Source: Effrenium voratum
Lineage: Eukaryota; Sar; Dinophyceae; Suessiales; Symbiodiniaceae
Direction of reading: 5' to 3'
Length of the DNA stretch: 64,000 nucleotides
NCBI GenBank assembly: GCA_963377175.1
Contig: CAUJNA010003317.1
Coordinates: 62,001-126,000, forward strand
The notes below the pieces were generated by a model. It was not told where the DNA came from. It saw only the letters and a program-made list of their open reading frames with translations, and did not search any database. Positions 11,402 through 22,777 of the stretch are shown here, in pieces (within the stretch, counting starts at the first letter, position 1; each line of letters starts with the position of its first letter). Position numbers and translations under genes: made by a program.

Positions 11402-11523
11402 CTAGGGCTGCCTTCCCCATTCTTTCCAGGGATCCTTATTTTCAGGAAGCCATCAAAACCCCAGGGAAACAGCTGGTTTTTGGAAAGAACGATGGTTGAA
11501 AAGAATGGGCAATCAACCCCTAG
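11402..11523. mobile_element. Family K TIR element
   Basis: Left end CTAGGGCTGCCTTCCCCATT mirrors right end AATGGGCAATCAACCCCTAG with few mismatches. The interior tttttggaaagaacgatgg is shared with the copy at 12793. It lies 8 bp upstream of the exon at 11532, so it forms the 3' part of that intron. Confidence 0.7.
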
Positions 11524-11531
11524 ATCTTCAG

Positions 11532-11664
11532 GTTGTGCCCCAACTTGCAACTTGCCCCCGAAGCGAAGCAATCCCGAAGCCGCCGAGACCTCGCAGTCCT
11601 CTATGGGACCGCCGGGAACGCCAAGAGAGAGGAGCTGTCTCACAGAGTGGCGTGTATAGGATGG
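11532..11664 (+). CDS. Probable exon, unknown protein
   Basis: Acceptor atcttcag| is 8 bp after a family K element; a consensus donor gga tgg|gtaagg closes it in phase 0. The frame contains EAKQSRSRRDLAVLYGTAGN and KREELSHRVACIGW. Good splice sites on both ends and phase agreement with the next exon (13016) support it. Confidence 0.55.
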
Positions 11665-13015
11665 GTAAGGCAGCGTCCATGACCCTCAAACAAATTGGTC
11701 AATACCCAAAATTCCGTGTCCCGACTTCATGTTTCAAGGGTCATGGAGACTCCAGGGATGTTGTTGGAGATGAACATCTCTAGCCAGCGAAGAGACTTTG
11801 GGCAGGTGTATTCTTAGCAATAGAGAACCAAGTGCGCTGCCCTGTGAAACAGCAACCAGCTGAAGCAGCGCATGGCGAATCCAAGGAAGTTAGCATGCAG
11901 GATAGTTGAGGGAAGCCGGGGGTTCTCACCAAAAAGGAATTCACATTGTCGGGAGAAGACTTATCAAGCCGCCGCCACGCATGAGCGGAGATACGGGTGT
12001 GTTTTCTGCAGGTACCCGTTTGGTGGCATAATGTGGCATAGGTGGCCCGTTTGAACAGCACGATGGCCCTGGTAAAGGGGGCACAAAACCCAAAACCAGT
12101 GCCACCTAGTTCTTACCCAACCTTTTCAGGACACCTGTGGTGAGTGGTGGCTGTGAAGGGCTACAAAAGGGGAGTCGACCATTGAAGCCAGCCAACAAAA
12201 AAACCGATCCCCCCCCCAAAAAAAAAGAACGCGTAGCAGGGCGGACGGGTTTCTCAGCTTCCTGAAGTCTAGTTGTGTGCATTGCTTTGGGGGCCTTTCT
12301 CATGGTTGTTGTTGGGAAACATTTTACATTTCTGCTTATTGTGGTTTAGTGGGAAATTCCCACTTAACTGCTTCTACCGGGGTCAAGTTCGAACTGCTTG
12401 AGCCTTGGCTAATTATAGGTGAACCAATAACAACCAATCACCCTGGCTCAAAAAAAAACATCCAAAATGGCACCTTGGTAAATGGAAGCAAAGGCTACAA
12501 CCTGCGTAACCCTGGCTCTTTCATTTTCAGCCATACCCACCTGTGTAAATTGCGGCAAGCAGAGTTTCCCTTGAGGTTGCGTTTCCGAACTACGGTGTCC
12601 CTGTCAACACCCCCAAATAGGGTCACACAAATCCTTTTGAAACCCCGGTATTTTGTGCCAACCTTTGCATACTTTCTAAACTTGTTGCCTTTTTGGAGGT
12701 TTTTAGAATCGTTTCCCCTTTGCGACGTTAACGCTGTCGTTAATTTAACCACTTTGGGACTGTTCATGTTCGTGTCACAGGCCGACCGTTTTCTAGGGGT
12801 ACCTTCCCCATTCTTTCTTTGGATCATTCTTTCTGGAAACCCTCCGGAAACCCAGGGAGAACGGCCGATTTTTGGAAAGAACGATGGTTGAAAAGAATGG
12901 ACAAGGAATCAACCCCTAACAATGTGAGTAGAACAATGTGAGTGTCACACTCAAAACCGATCGCTATCAATGGTTTTTGGATGGTTGAAAGAATGGATAA
13001 GGAATCAATGCCTAG
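11665..13015. other. Intron-like spacer with family K copies
   Basis: Contains a 126-bp family K element (12793-12918), a partial K copy ending at 13015, and family C-like blocks near 12470-12520. A 200-codon open frame at 12277-12891 runs through these repeats and is not credited as a gene. Confidence 0.5.
12793..12918. mobile_element. Family K TIR element
   Basis: Left CTAGGGGTACCTTCCCCATT and right GGAATCAACCCCTA are inverted repeats. The interior matches 11402-11523, including ggaaagaacgatggttgaaa. Confidence 0.7.
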
Positions 13016-13136
13016 ACGTTTGGCCTCTTCACCAGCAAGACCTTTGTTCGACCGCCCTGTCAGCCAGCTAGCGTTGTTTCGAGGTCAATGTCTGGGCCAA
13101 GCTGGGCGCTGAGAAGGGGGCTGTCCGCCACCTGCG
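13016..13136 (+). CDS. Probable exon flush with a family K end
   Basis: The preceding bases (ggaatcaatgcctag) are the right end of a truncated family K copy, whose AG is the acceptor. The frame reads TFGLFTSKTFVRPPCQPASV and continues to a donor at 13137 (ctgcg|gtttt), phase 1. It joins in phase after 11532-11664 and before 15812-15976. Product unknown. Confidence 0.45.
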
Positions 13137-14949
13137 GTTTTTTTCAGGATGTTTGAGCCATTTATCCCTTTTTGGAACATCCCAAAGCGGCAGTTTTCGT
13201 GGACACCACCAGCATTTTGATCAAACAGAGTCTGGAGATCCAGTGAACCCTGATTTGAAGGCAGCTTCCAGCAAAAAGAGAGTGGCCTCTTTTTCCCATG
13301 GCCAGTGAATTGGCAAAGGCGCCAATTCCATGTGGAAATTTCAGTGACGCTCCCGCATGGATTTTCGGACTATTGTACCGCCGACATCCGGGATTTACCA
13401 GCAGAGGTACTTTCAATTGAGGAGCCGTCTCCATGGAGCAGTTCCCTGGAACTGAAAAAAGCAACGCCCCAAGGTGTTTTGCTGGTTTGTCATGAAGGTC
13501 TGTGGAGAGCATCCTCCAGGATCTAAAGCAGAGTGACCTGGCCCCCAGGACCAGAGCTTCAAGACAAGTAGCTCCCCCCCAGATAAAAACAAAAGAAAGC
13601 TGCAAGTAGAGCGGAACGCCTAGCAGTGTCCACGGAAATGCAAGCTCAATCTTGAATAAGGGAGCGTTGGATGAATCCACCCCAAGTAGTCTTGATGCCG
13701 GCTCAATTGCAGACCTGCGCTATCAAACGCATGTTGCCTTGAACAACGGCATCCTTACAGCCACACTTTCGCTTGAACAAAGGCTTAGAATACGGCACCC
13801 ACCCCTCTTCCGCACAACCGAATGTCATACACTACATAATTGGACAATATGGACAAAGCAAATCTCACCCGAATGATGCCCTCAAAGGGCAAGCAACACA
13901 CCAGCCTGAAGGGGCCACGCATCGTGCACAGTGTCTCAGTCAAGCATGTTGACATGCATGGAGTTCCTTGCTGCACCAGACTGTGTTGTTCAATGGTTGC
14001 TCCCCTACAAATTAACATTGAACCATAGAACTAGAGAACCCAAAAGGCGTGTCCTTTTCCCCAAAGGAGTTTCCTCTACAAATGGATGGGATTTTGGGGT
14101 TCCATGTCCATCTGTATAGAGGAGTACCAATTTGGGTGTGTCTTTTTTTAGGGGACCGCCAAAATGCTGGGTTTCCCTGCTTTGTCCCATGTCCAGAATC
14201 CCAAGATTGCTATTGTCCCACACGCAAAACCTTAGGCCAAGATCTTGGCGCCTACGACTCACAGTCGCAAGGCGGATTTCTCGGCCGGGAAATCCATGTT
14301 TCGGGTGGCTAGCTCGGGTGGTTTTTCGACGTGAAAAACAAGTTGATGGCGGGGAAGAATAAAGCGAGCTGCAGCTTTGTACTGTATGGATCCGTTGTTT
14401 GTTTGCCAAAGACTCTAGTTTGCAGCTTGTGTATGAGAAATCCAAACTTCCAGCTGGCAGATGTCCAAAGAAGCAACGTCCAGGGCGCCGCCCCCCACCC
14501 TCCCCCCCCCCCAACCCCCCTCCCCCCCCTCCAGGCGGCGTTTTTTTTCTCCCCCAGGTCCATCAGTCCATAAGTACCAAACAAAGTACCAAACAAAAAT
14601 CTTGGCAGGATACCCTCAATTAGATGTGGTTGGCTCACTTGCAATATGGGATTCAACCGCGGAAAGGACGGCAAGAAGGTTTCAGCATGGATCGTGTGTC
14701 AGACTTGGGATGGCTGGTTGCCAAAGGCATTGGATTGGCTCAACCTTCCGCCTGCAGCTTGACCAAACCCAACTTTCAACCTGACAGATCCTAAATGAGC
14801 CGCGTCCTCAAACCCCGGATTGATTAAGGATAGTAAGGTCCCCAGCCAAAAATAGGTGTGGATATCCACCTTTTAGTTCTTTACATGGTTTTGGCATCTT
14901 CGACAAACATGCCAAACCTCCAGGTTGGGAAGTCAGCTTTCTCCCTGCT

Positions 14950-15093
14950 GGAATGACCCCTATAAACCCTTCTGGTTTCAACCATTTTTTGGCGGTTTCC
15001 TTTAAGGGGCCCTAAACCATCCCTATAAATCATGCAACTGGTGGCTTCCTTTTTTCGGTGACCCCAAAACGGTTCATTCCGTTTCTCATTCCC
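14950..15093. mobile_element. Family E element
   Basis: Starts ggaatgacccctataaaccc and ends ttccgtttctcattccc, with an internal gtttcctttaaggggccc block. It is directly followed by a 5'-truncated family A copy. Confidence 0.55.
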
Positions 15094-15096
15094 AAA

Positions 15097-15180
15097 CCTG
15101 GTCCCGGAAGGGTTCCCCTACTAAACTAGACTACAACAAAAAGGGTACCCTTATTCCAACCTCTCTACTGGAGGACCTAG
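15097..15180. mobile_element. 5'-truncated family A element
   Basis: Carries the family A interior (ttcccctactaaactagact) and an intact right end ctactggaggacctag. The left ~40 bp are missing or replaced by family E. Confidence 0.6.
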
Positions 15181-15299
15181 CGAACTACTCCCAGCTCCTT
15201 GTTCCCTAGGGTGGAATTCCTTGGGTCGGGAATGAATCGCTTTGGGGGCTCCCCCAGGAAAACAGCTGGATAGTTCATTCCATGTCTCATTCCCCAACC

Positions 15300-15400
15300 C
15301 CTAGGGTTCCGCCCCCAAAGAAAGATTGACCCAATTTGCATGACAATCCTTAGGTAAACAATGGTGGTTATATGGATCCCCAATGTGGCAACTGAACCCC
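15300..15400. mobile_element. Family G element, inverted orientation
   Basis: Shares gattgacccaattt and gacaatccttagg with the reverse complement of the element at 19524-19643. The ends are degenerate (cctagggttcc and ctgaacccc). Confidence 0.55.
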
Positions 15401-15412
15401 AAAAATCACTAT

Positions 15413-15534
15413 CTGGGTGAATTATAACGACCTCACACAACCTCACACGACCTCACCCCACATGGTGGTTCATGTTGGGAATGGGCTCTCCAATTACTTT
15501 ATCTCAGGTTGGTGAGATATTATAATTCACTCAG
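15413..15534. mobile_element. Family D TIR element
   Basis: Ends CTGGGTGAATTATAA and TTATAATTCACTCAG form a 15-bp inverted repeat. The interior acgacctcacac and cttcatttcaggttgg-like blocks recur in the copy at 45790-45908. Confidence 0.75.
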
Positions 15535-15811
15535 GACTATCCCTATAAACCATCTAAATTGGTGGCTTCCTTTATTTGGGGACCCCAAAATGGTTCACTC
15601 CATTTCTCATTCCCTATCTACTCCAAAATCCTACAACTGAAAACCTGGCGTTCGACGAGTAGCAGGTGCAAAACCTGTTTTTTTCTGCCCACCCCACTTT
15701 TTTGTAGGTTCTTCGAGTACCAGGAAGGAACCTTAAAGAACCTTAAGGAACCCGAAGAAACCCAAAGAAACTCTCAACTACCTCCGGTGGATGGTTCATT
15801 CCATTTCTCAG

Positions 15812-15976
15812 GTCCCGATCTAAAGGCACCAACAAAAATCCGCGCGAGGCTTCAGCCTGCCCAGCGTGCCCACCACCGCGCCCTCGAAGCCGCCCACGGC
15901 GCCCGGGCTCTTCGCTTCGGAAGAGGCGAGGGCTCTTCGCTACGCGCGCGAATCGGAGCTGCGATGGGCGCGTGGG
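15812..15976 (+). CDS. Probable exon after a family E end
   Basis: Acceptor ccatttctcag| is formed by the right end of a family E-like sequence. The favoured GC3-rich frame reads PDLKAPTKIRARLQPAQRAH and then ALEAAHGARALRFGRGEG. It continues in phase from the exon ending 13136. The other + frames are open too, so confidence is moderate. Confidence 0.45.
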
Positions 15977-16211
15977 GTTGGAAACTTTCAGGGGGAAAGA
16001 ACAAGCATTCATTCAGGGTTTGGGGTTGGAACTTGGAAAATGTTTTTTTGTTTTTAAGTTCAAAGTGGCGGACATGTTCTTTTTGCAAGGCTGCAGTTGG
16101 GTGTGTGTCGAACATTAGCAGCCAACATGATCCCTGGTAAATGGAAACCAGGACAAAAACCTGCGGTCCCCTGGTGGTTTTTCATTTTGACCCATAGCCA
16201 GATTATGTGTT

Positions 16212-16344
16212 CTAGGTCCCCCAGCTAGGTGTCCTTTGACCAACTTTTTTGGGGGAGATTCGGTTCCCCTACTGAAATAGACCACAGAAAAAAAAAAAGA
16301 ATAAGAAAATCGGGTACCCTTCTTCGAACCTCTCTGGAGGACCT
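16212..16344. mobile_element. Family A TIR element
   Basis: Left CTAGGTCCCCCAG, right tctctggaggacctg. The interior has ttcccctactgaaatagacc and an A-rich run. Confidence 0.7.
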
Positions 16345-16459
16345 GTTGTTCCCCGCTACGATACCCAAGCCCCTTTCAAAGGCCTTCTGAGAGTGAGAGT
16401 CCTTTCAAGCAAATGGGTGCCTCGTTTGTTTTGTGTAGGGACCTCTCAAAATGAATGGA

Positions 16460-16557
16460 TATGGGTCAAAATGAAACCGCCACAAAAACCGCAGGTTTTG
16501 GTTCTTGGTTTCATTTACCAGGGTTCCATATTGATTTGTTTTGACCCACAGCCAAAT
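16460..16557. mobile_element. Family C TIR element
   Basis: Left atatgggtcaaaatgaaacc mirrors right ttttgacccacagcc. The interior has tggtttcatttaccagggttcc, a block seen at 12470, 16140, 20560 and 42400. Confidence 0.65.
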
Positions 16558-18253
16558 GGTGTTTTTGTGTGTTGAGTTTCCTTTAGGACCTACCCAAATG
16601 GGGACACCAAAAGAAGACTCGCCCAAGTTTTCCACGGGAGCCCCAAATTACTAAACCCGTGTTGGTCGATCACTAGGCTGCAACCCATCTTAGAGATCCT
16701 GACACAATGATGTGGGAGAGTGTCTGGTTTTTACGGTACCCTCTTTGGAGTGATTTTGTTTAGTGGGAAAGCGAATGCACACCGACCATTTGTCCGCCGT
16801 TGCAAGACACCCATTTGTGAAATCCATGTTCTTGAAACTTGGCAGGAGTCTTGATCTGATAGCGGAGCAGGTCACTAAACCGTGACTTTTGTGCACGCGG
16901 ACGCGTGCTTTCTAGCTTAGTTTGCTTAGAAACTGATTGATGGGTTCCACAGGTTTAGATTGGCAGCAGGGAAGACCATCTAATTTTGCCAGAAGGTCTC
17001 TGATGACTCTGGCGGTTTCTGTGTGTCATGTTTCTGTGCCCTGAAGCGCCGTGCATGGTGAGGTTTTGTGTGAATGATTTAGGATGATTGCCGCGCCCTC
17101 TCGAAATGGGGTTCCTTTAACTTTAAGACCCGCAAAAAAAGGGGTACCCTGAGGTTTCCCCAATCTTTTGGGTCACTGGGCATTTGGGGAAGGGATGCGT
17201 GGCTTCTTGGCAGAACGCAAGGGGCCAAATTTGCACACATGGGTGTGTCGTTTTAGGGACCCCCAAAAATCAAATCAGGCAAAACAAAGGAACAAGGAAC
17301 ATAAAAATCAGTAAACATAGAAGGGTGGTGTTTTTGCTGTTTGCCCTCAAAATCACAAAAAAAACACCCCCGCAAAAAAGACGCAGCATTCCCTTTTGAT
17401 CATGGCATTCGGTTTTAACGTCTTGCACAACCCCATTCTACTCTGGACCCTGGACAAAGTACAACCAACAGCTCGCATGGTAAAACGAGCTCATCCATGA
17501 AGGGTGACTTACAGTAATTTGGCCGGGTTCTAAGTATTTGCTTAAGAATATGTTATATTTTCTCTTGTTGGTTTTAAAGGGAATCTATCACTACTGGACT
17601 TTTTTTTCAGGGGACTTAAGCAACTGGAAGTAGTCAATTTTCCTGCCAGGTCAGGCGCGCAGCATCACCTGCGCAGGAGGATGCAGGGTCTTCCAGTTGT
17701 TCAGAGCCTTCGCAGCCCATTCGGAACCAGTTGGGGATAAACCCCCCTGGGATTTTTGTCCATCCGATACAGTCCAGGGGGACCTTTTGAGGGCCAAAAG
17801 GAAAACAACACTTTCCTGTGTCTTTTTAGGGGACGCCCCAAATCTGTGTTTTCCTCTTGGATTTCCTCTAGCGCCATGGAAGCTACCCACAATAATTGGT
17901 TGCCCTAAAGTGATGGGGTGGTTTCGCTTGCTTAAGGGAAATTTGAGGGTTCCGGAATCTCCTTCCACACTCTGTAGTAAGGTCTCCAGATCAGTTGCCA
18001 TTCCTGGTGCGGCGTGCGGGGTGTCCATGCACGTAACAAGCGCTTCATTGCAGAGGTCCTTTTTCCATTGTCTCGCTTAAGCATCACCTTGGTAATGTTT
18101 AAACCTCTCCTTGGTAATGCTTAAAGCAGCAGAGAGTCACAAGTCCTCACAGGCGATCGGTGGAACACTCACGGGCGTATTAGACACGCAAAGCGGCGTT
18201 GAAGCCAACTGGTGGCGTGATTCTCACGAACTTCGGTTTTTGACTTCGGGCAG

Positions 18254-18361
18254 TTCACGAAGAAAAATCACATCTCAGTTTTGGACGCTGACGACTTCGT
18301 TTCGGCCTCAGTTGCCTGTCAGGAGCCCACGGAGGAGTACCTGTGGCCAGAAGACGAGGCG
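18254..18361 (+). CDS. Probable 36-residue acidic exon
   Basis: Between ttcgggcag| and gaggcg|gtggtag, exactly 36 codons, phase 0 at both ends. It reads FTKKNHISVLDADDFVSASV then ACQEPTEEYLWPEDEA. The acidic, Trp/Tyr-containing composition is unlike the repeat-derived frames around it. Confidence 0.5.
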
Positions 18362-18602
18362 GTGGTAGTTGCAGTCGTGCTGTTGGGCGTGTTTTTGGAG
18401 GGTACCCTTTGCAGAGAGACCAAAGGTGGAACCACCGTTTTTGCGGGTCCCACCCCCCGCCCCATTTTGGTTACGCGTGTTTTTTGTTGTCACCGTTGTT
18501 GCGGTTGCCGCCGCCTTTTCGTTTTGCTACATCGCCGCGGTCTCTGTTTGGATTCCTATGGTTCACTGTCTGTTGTGGCTTAATAGTTGGCTGTGTGTTC
18601 CT
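18362..18602. other. Spacer before the ATC array
   Basis: Open in several frames but with no consistent splice sites. A hydrophobic stretch in one frame (VVVAVVLLGVF) follows the previous exon's donor and is more likely intron. Confidence 0.35.
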
Positions 18603-18666
18603 CCTCCTCATCATCACCATCATCATCTTGATCACCATCATCGCCATCACCATCATAATAATAATT

Positions 18667-18761
<95 letters not shown>
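18603..18761. repeat. (ATC)n trinucleotide array
   Basis: About 50 ATC/CAT repeats with a few interruptions in the left third. They generate poly-His, poly-Ile and poly-Met frames, which are artefacts. Confidence 0.95.
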
Positions 18762-19230
18762 ACGCGCCAGCATCATCATTGCTGTTGCTGTTCTGCCAGC
18801 AGCATCTGAGGTGTGTGGATATTTCGTCGGGGTGTCCCCTTGTGGGGATTCAGAGCACTTTTGGAGGGGCCCTTACCCACAAAAAACTGCGAAGGTTCAC
18901 AAAAGCTCCCTTCCCGGGTTCCCGCACACACACCAGAGGTGCTGGACTTTATACTTTCTGGGAAGACCATTTTAGTGGTAAAGAACAAGTTTTGGTTAGT
19001 TTTTTGGCCAACCCACTGGTTCGGAAGTGAATTCATCCAGGGTCAACAAATTCGGAGTCCACTTGTTTGGGATTGGTGAATCATAGGAGTTCATCCAGCT
19101 TGGGTGTTCTAGACCGTGGTGGTTCAAATCAATTAGGCGAAGCAGCGGACGCATTTCGCTTGTGGGATCTTTTAGCAAGGGTGACATGGATGTGTTTTTT
19201 GAGTTGGGACCTTGTTTTTGGGTACAGGGA

Positions 19231-19352
19231 CAAGATCCCCCAGCAGTGCCCGTTCTCACCCCTTTTTTGGGGAGGGTTCCCCTACTAAAAAAGACAAAAC
19301 CAAGAAAAGATCGGGTACCAACTCATTCTAACCTCTCTACTGGAGGACCTAG
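19231..19352. mobile_element. Family A TIR element ending at an exon
   Basis: Left end is degenerate (gatcccccag), right end intact (ctactggaggacctag). The interior has gggttcccctactaaaaaag. The last AG is the apparent 3' splice site of the exon at 19353. Confidence 0.65.
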
Positions 19353-19530
19353 GAACCCACGCGCCCGCATGCCTTCCGGCACCGGCACCGCGATTTGCGA
19401 CGCCCCTCGCCGTTTTTGAACGTCGCCAGGTGATCGCCTTTCTGGAATCGCCCGCGCTGCCGCCTCTTGGATTCGAAGGTCATTTGAGGGGTGCTGCAAA
19501 TCAGCGCGAAAGAGACGTGTTAGCCCTGGG
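19353..19530 (+). CDS. Probable exon sandwiched between two TIR elements
   Basis: Starts immediately after the family A right end and ends at a GT lying inside the left TIR of a family G element (ctggg|gttcaaacc). The frame reads THAPACLPAPAPRFATPLAV and continues FERRQVIAFLESPALPPLGF to ANQRERDVLALG. Codon third positions are strongly G/C, and the other frames contain stops or are less protein-like. No domain recognised. Confidence 0.6.
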
Positions 19531-19643
19531 GTTCAAACCACCACTAAAACAATGGTGGTGCACATATCCACAATAATTGTCCTAAGGATTGTCATCATCT
19601 AAATTGGGTCAACCTTTGTTTTATTGGGGTTTGAACCCCAGGG
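19524..19643. mobile_element. Family G TIR element with TTAG target duplication
   Basis: Ends CCCTGGGGTTCAAACC and the near-reverse complement ggtttgaaccccaggg. TTAG is present directly on both flanks. Length 120 bp, non-coding. Confidence 0.75.
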
Positions 19644-20682
19644 TTAGTAGGTGGTTCGGTTCCTACCTGCAATTGAGGCTATGGATGGTTATAGCAATAA
19701 AGCCTATACACAACTTGTATAACATGGAATCCAAAGCCTATATACTATACACAATAAAACAAATAAAGCAAATAAAGCCTATGCACAAAGCCTATTTACT
19801 GTTTGTCTTATCCAAAGTCAATGGGTTTTGGGCTAAGCCGCAAGCCTTCTTGCTGTTGGTCTTTTCGGGGGTTCCTGTGCTCGGGTGGGAAATCAAGAAA
19901 CATCCGAGGGCTTTCCCTTGCACCAGAATCAAGCCTGACTGGAATCTCTTGAGATGATGTTGTCTTCGAAAGTTCATGAAAGATGCACCAGAATCAAGCA
20001 TGTGTTCTGCCTACTTTATGGCGGGCTCACCGATCCGGGGCAGAACCAGCTCACCACGATCAAGGTCCTTTGCTTGGGGTCACAAAACGATCTTCACAAC
20101 TCTGGGTATTGTTGCAAAAAGCTTGTTATTTGCAGCTCCCTACTGAAAATGAACAGAGCCAAACAACCACAAAACCAAAACAACATGCCAAGAACCGCCT
20201 TAGGCCCCCAATCAATTTGCAAATGTTGCTATAAGAAATTAGATCCAAAGAAACTATTCACGCTGCTTCCAAAGAATGCTATAAAAGACTATAATCCTTG
20301 CTATAAAACTATCAATCCAAAAACTTGAAAAGCTGATTTAAGAATTGGATCCTAGCGAATGACAAGGTGCACTCGAGACCAGCCGGGAGTTCCTTTTGAT
20401 CCGCTGACGTGTCTTCGATTCAAAGGGGGGTGGGCCACTTTGAGCTGAGGGCGGAAAGTAGCGGATCCAACAGGTCCTTGGATGTGTGCCTTGTGGATAT
20501 GGGTATGGGTCAAAATTAAACCACCAGGGGAGCGCAGGTTTAGTGCTTTCCATTTACCAGGGTTCCCAAAACCAGTACTTTTTTTTGATTTACGGCCATA
20601 TGAGAACCTTACGTGTTCAAACCAACTAAAACACTAACGTCCAACCACCCTCCCCAACAAAAAAGAGACAGCACGCATACAG
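19644..20682. other. Intron-like spacer
   Basis: AT-rich with short cctatacacaa-like direct repeats at 19690-19800. Family C-like blocks lie at 20505-20580. No exon called. Confidence 0.4.
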
Positions 20683-20829
20683 ACCCAGCTGAAACCGCCC
20701 GACCTGAACCCCGTCCCACTGCCCAAGGCCCTACAAGATGCCAAAGCGACCGCCGGAGGTGTACCGGAAGCAGGCGCCGACGAGAGAAATCTGCGTTTCC
20801 GGGAGCCGCATCCCTCAAAGGGGATTGGA
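20683..20829 (+). CDS. Probable 49-residue exon, start of an in-phase chain
   Basis: Acceptor cgcatacag|acc and donor attgga|gtggatg give exactly 49 codons (TQLKPPDLNPVPLPKALQDA, then ERNLRFREPHPSK). The donor GT is the first base pair of a family I repeat (gtggatgaagg), which also begins after cag at 32584. It is phase 0 at both ends and joins the exon at 22778. Confidence 0.55.
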
Positions 20830-21020
20830 GTGGATGAAGGATAAGGGATAGTCCCCTATCAATGGGCGCAGCCACCTTGAAACTTTCTGAAAAGCGGTTC
20901 GGGTCAGACCATCCTAATATTCTGATGCTAGTAAAGGGTAGTCCCAACCATCAATGGGTGCTGGTATCCGCCTTTTTAATTCCTGAAGCATGGTTCTGGG
21001 TAGACCATTTTGATTCCGAT
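20830..21020. repeat. Two family I repeat copies in tandem
   Basis: Blocks of atagtcccc, atcaatgggcgcagcc and ggttcgggtcagaccatcct occur twice. Related single copies lie near 14816, 27416 and 32584. Confidence 0.55.
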
Positions 21021-22777
21021 CGGTTTTTCAGTATGGCTTAGGTGTCTCTTTCTTGCAAGGGTGCCGCTTGTTTTATTTGAAGGAGAACCACCAGGAAAAC
21101 TCCGCACAATTTGGGGGGACGTAAAACTTTCGGAAAGACAATTTTAATGACAAAAAAGCCCCACTCAGGAAGCGAGAAAACAACACACCCATTTCATTTG
21201 GCTCTCTAGTGCCCAAAGGGCGTGTTATTAGTATCTAGCTGCTCACTTGCCGAACTGAAATAACTTTTGCGTGTTTCCCGTTTCGGTCCATGTTGTGTGA
21301 AGGTTTCAAAAGGGCGTTTCTGCTATTATTTTTTGGGGGGAAGTGTCTGTTATTCTTTATTTGGGGAAGTGAGGCATGGCTTGAAGAGTTGCAGGGTTTG
21401 GCTAGGTTGTGTCGGACTCCAACACTTGGCTTCCTTCTATGTCGCAGGGTACATGAGCAACAGTCAAAGTGTGCAGTAGTCTTCGGTCATTTCGAAAAAT
21501 GGGATCACTGGCTGGACTCTCTACATAGTTGATCAATATTCCATTTGGGGCCCCAAAAAGACCATATTATCTTTTTAGTGGGTTTCCCAATGGTCATCAC
21601 ATGTAAAGGACCTTTTGATCAACCCCCGCATGTCAACCACCCACCCACATTAATTGCTTTGCCAAAGCGAGGTCACATTCGAGGCTTTAGGTTTCTTGGA
21701 TCGCGGTGCCGCTTGCAGTCGAGTTACGAAAGGGTTAAACTGTTTCATCCCAGCTGTTTCGGGCAAGAGGAAATACTTTGCAGACAATCGATATATTTTG
21801 CCGATGAAATAGCTCCCGGCTAATAGCGACCTGCTCGACGGTGTGAACCAACCATTCGCCATGAGGCACCTCGATCAAATTAGAAGGATTCCCTTGTGAC
21901 TTACACAGGGGTCCCTATATTTCCCTTGTTGGTGGTTTTAAACATCGCCTTTCTGGCCATGAAAGGTGAGCGTCCCTTGGCGGGGGTGATGTTCTAAGGG
22001 GAAATATAGGGAGCCCTGTTACAGGTTTTTTGTGCTGTCTTGGTGGTTGTGGAAGGTTCTCAGGTTAGTTGGTGGTCTGGATTGGGCGTTTGCCAGCTGG
22101 GTGTTCGGGCTATTCTGGGAAGACTAAACCTTGAATTGACAAACTGATAGACGTGTGCTGACTACGAGTGCACTTCGATGCTCGTGGTTTTACTAGTTTA
22201 GACGCGCTTGTCGATTTGAATGAACCCGCATACTTGACCCTGCACATAGTAGTTTGTGCGCAACAGAAGCGACCCGGTAGTTTAATCAGTGACTAGACAC
22301 ATTGTTGAACTTGGTTCTGAAGGAAACTTGGGCAACTGGACACTTTCTGGTGAGTTTTACGGTCAATTCTTGGGTGTATAGAAAAGTGGGAACGCCTTTG
22401 GGCATGATTTACATGGAATTTGACGTCCATAGGGTGTCTCCATGAACAATGTTGAACAGGACATTAACAAAACCAGCCTTCGGAAAATTGACCTTTCAGT
22501 GTCCGCGTGTCCCAACCAAAACAAGAAGACCCTTGGCTGGTTTTCTGGGGTGGGCACACAACTTTTGTTGGACCTTGCTCTTGTCGGGCTCCAAGAACTA
22601 GTTGCTTCCCACCACCATGTTGGGAATATTGTGGTGTGGTTGAAATCCAAATCCACTTAGCTGCTAAAAAATGGATATTTTTTGGTTGGCTCTCCTTCCG
22701 ACATCAACCAAGAGCGCGTTCTTTTTCGGGGGAACCTTGCTCTTGGGCTCCAAGAACTATCAGTTGCTTCCCACCAG
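21021..22777. other. Intron-like spacer
   Basis: No firm exon. A short + frame near 21660-21820 (KRGHIRGFRFLGSRCRLQSS) is possible coding but lacks paired splice sites. Confidence 0.35.

Larger units (their letters stand above)
13137..15811. other. Long intron-like spacer packed with elements
   Basis: Holds family B-like ends (~14127), a family I block (~14816), family E (14950-15093 and 15535-15615), a partial A (15097-15180), G (15300-15400) and D (15413-15534). A + frame at 13305-13525 and a - frame at 13162-13680 overlap; neither has convincing splice context, so neither is called. Confidence 0.45.
15977..18253. other. Intron-like spacer
   Basis: Contains a family A copy (16212-16344), a family C copy (16460-16557), and B-like ends near 16428, 16610, 17232 and 17815. 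No exon is firm. Open frames at 17651-18080 on both strands are overlapping and repeat-bearing. Confidence 0.45.

Noticed and set aside
12277..12891. 204-codon + strand frame
   Set aside because: It crosses a family K element and a family C-like block, is AT-balanced and has no coding bias; most likely a chance frame through repeats.
13162..13680. 172-codon - strand frame
   Set aside because: A + frame overlaps it, flanking exons are on the + strand, and no splice sites or domain support it.
18343..18975. Long frames with poly-Ile, poly-His or poly-Met
   Set aside because: They come from the ATC trinucleotide array and carry no other protein signal.
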